Of a stretch of DNA of 64,000 nucleotides, positions 62,732 to 64,000 are shown one piece after another (positions within the stretch are counted from its first letter, which is position 1; each line of letters begins with the position of its first letter). This DNA comes from Pectinophora gossypiella (taxonomy: Eukaryota; Arthropoda; Insecta; Lepidoptera; Gelechiidae): NCBI RefSeq assembly GCF_024362695.1, contig NW_026063241.1, positions 808,501-872,500 on the forward strand, given 5' to 3'. Position numbers and translations under genes: made by a program. The notes below the pieces were generated by a model. The model was not told the origin of the DNA, made no database searches, and saw nothing but the letters and a program-made list of their open reading frames with translations.

Positions 62732-63619
62732 ATGATGCATTCCACATTAAATAGAGCAATTTCGGACCCAGATATGTCAATTTGCGTATCGGAGGTAAAT
62801 GAATCACCCCTGAATGCTGTTTCCGTTCGCCAACGCAGACCCGTCCAGGGAATGTTACAACAAATGGATGCCTTTAAATTAGAAATGAGACAACTTATAA
62901 CTACATTTATAACATCACAGAGAGAAGAGATGAGACTACTCAACGCAACAATGAAGGAAATACAGGATACAAATAAAAACATCGAGACGGCTCTGTCATT
63001 TGTTTCTGCACAAAACGAAGAGTTAAAACAGAAAATAAATACTCTAGAGGAAACAACAAAGGAGAATACAGAATATATAATATTTTTGGAAGATAAATTA
63101 GAGGACTTACAGCTTGCTAATCGTAAAACAAAATTTGAAATGAGGAATGTACCTAGAAAGGAGTTGGAGACAAAACAAGACTTAATCGATATGGTGGTGG
63201 CTTTGTCTGAGTCGATAGACTGCAGGGTTGGCAGATCTGACATCATAGACATCTATAGAATAAAGGGTAAGAAACCAGAGCAAATAAATACTCCAATAGT
63301 TGTAGAAACTGGGTCAGTGTTGCTGAAGACAGATTTCCTAAAAATGGCAAAATCCTACAATATAAGAAATAAAGCCAAATTATGTGCTAAGCAGCTTGGT
63401 CTGAAGACTCACGTAGACTCGCCAATATTTCTTTCGGAGAATTTAACGCCTAAGGCTTCCCGCCTTTATTTCCTGGCCCGTGATCTGGCTAAGTCCAAAG
63501 GGTATAAATTTGTGTGGACATCCTATGGCAAGATTTATGTTCGTAAAAGTGAGCATTCTCCTATCATCATGATTAAGACGGAGCAACAAGTACAAAAACT
63601 GATTCTGCAACATGACTGA
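62732..63619 (+). CDS. LINE ORF1 protein (coiled-coil, RRM-like RNA-binding chaperone)
   Basis: 295 residues. The start is the first of two adjacent ATGs. After a short polar N-terminus (ISDPDMSICVSE), residues about 42-130 form a heptad-rich coiled coil (MRQLITTFITSQREEMRLLN; NEELKQKINTLEE). About 130-215 look like an RRM-type domain (TKFEMRNVPRKELETKQDLI, VVALSESIDC, DIIDIYRIKGK). A basic C-terminal part follows (LARDLAKSKGYKFVWTSYGK, IYVRK). This coiled-coil/RRM/CTD order is that of L1-like ORF1 proteins (Transposase_22 type) found in many insect LINEs. The protein should trimerise and coat the element's RNA. The stop is TGA at 63617-63619, followed by CTA, and the same frame remains open to the window end. 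Confidence 0.85.
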   Translation: MMHSTLNRAISDPDMSICVSEVNESPLNAVSVRQRRPVQGMLQQMDAFKLEMRQLITTFITSQREEMRLLNATMKEIQDTNKNIETALSFVSAQNEELKQKINTLEETTKENTEYIIFLEDKLEDLQLANRKTKFEMRNVPRKELETKQDLIDMVVALSESIDCRVGRSDIIDIYRIKGKKPEQINTPIVVETGSVLLKTDFLKMAKSYNIRNKAKLCAKQLGLKTHVDSPIFLSENLTPKASRLYFLARDLAKSKGYKFVWTSYGKIYVRKSEHSPIIMIKTEQQVQKLILQHD

Positions 63620-64000
63620 CTATTTATCGTTTGTTATAGAACATCTAGTGCGCCTTCTCTGTGCTTAAATGTTAACCCACTGAACTATAAACTTAAGTTA
63701 TTTCCTTTGCGTACAATTAAGAAATTCTACACCATAAGTCGTTATCCTATGGAACTGCAATACACTAACATTATTAAATTTACCAAACATATACATCTCA
63801 CACACATATATATAGACATATATTCAACACACATATTAGTTTTACACTCATATACACATAAAACAAAAATATACTCAATCGTTCTGCAACACACTATTAT
63901 ACCTCTTTTTACTATAATTAAGCAAAACATTAAATATAACTGCAGTAATACTGAATCTTTTTATGTTTTAAACAAGCGAATCACTCTAACCGCTACCTGC
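63620..64000 (+). other. In-frame open extension after the ORF1 stop
   Basis: 127 codons without a stop, in the ORF1 frame, up to the last base. The first part reads LFIVCYRTSSAPSLCLNVNP. Later codons come from a CA/TA-rich stretch in which stops are less frequent. It is either a chance open frame in the spacer before ORF2 or part of a readthrough product. No domain is recognised. Confidence 0.3.

Larger units (their letters stand above)
62560..64000 (+). mobile_element. 5' part of a LINE (5' UTR and ORF1), cut by the window end
   Basis: About 170 bases of GC-richer leader (CGCTGCGATACTTAAG, GTCGCGCGAGTTACGAG) precede ORF1 at 62732. No endonuclease or RT motif is visible before base 64000, so ORF2 lies outside. 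The intact ORF1 suggests a fairly young copy. Confidence 0.7.

Overview
The window looks like a moth or butterfly (Lepidoptera) genome. It is AT-rich and eukaryotic in style, with splice-site-like signals, no dense ORFs and no operons. It carries insect-type transposons and interspersed repeats with GTCA/GTCT tetranucleotide tails and a CTTTCGCATTTATAATATTAGTA-type end, which I associate with lepidopteran genomes. Almost everything that can be identified is mobile or tandemly repeated DNA. One candidate 5' end of a host gene (minus strand, 43.4-43.8 kb) and one decayed, exon-like tandem array (15.4-19.1 kb) are the only host-gene-like pieces.

Layout. 1-1281: 3' end of a non-LTR retrotransposon with a (TTTC)n tail. 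1282-15256: satellite array 1, monomer about 252 bp, interrupted by at least ten (GTCA)n/CTAG modules that cut it into composite units. 15257-19140: minus-strand array of about 220-bp exon/intron-like units ending in a candidate terminal exon. A dimeric MITE sits inside one exon-like unit and an intact Tc1-type transposon inside one intron-like spacer. 19490-20340 and 33220-34030: two diverged copies of one sequence in inverted orientation. Between them lie a 164-bp tandem array of about 28 copies (20350-25035) and a full-length Ty3/gypsy-type LTR retrotransposon (25389-31849). 34250-39760: an intact 1836-residue Helitron Rep/helicase on the minus strand. 40-48.8 kb: AT-rich DNA with a dead LINE end, MITEs, a tRNA-derived SINE and small tandem duplications. 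48775-57685: satellite array 2, same family as array 1. 57686-61112: GACA-tailed elements, one holding a 1.2-kb TIR element with an eroded integrase-like reading frame. 61.1-62.5 kb: LINE 3' ends and a SINE. 62560-64000: 5' end of a LINE with an intact ORF1, cut by the window edge.

The three intact coding systems are independent transposons. The LTR element has identical 121-bp LTRs, a TACC target duplication, gag, pol in the +1 frame, no env, and an extra 85-residue ORF ahead of gag. That small protein is predicted to be N-myristoylated with a single membrane span, followed by cysteines and basic residues. I consider it the most interesting item here, because its layout resembles small fusogenic membrane proteins and would fit an env-less element that still moves between cells. 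The Tc1 element has an intact DD34E transposase and matching TIRs. The Helitron has HUH Rep, PIF1-type helicase and a possible N-terminal cysteine-peptidase-like domain.

Small ORFs that recur through the satellites are by-products of the monomer sequence and are not annotated as genes. All family names rest on reading motifs by eye; no database search was possible.
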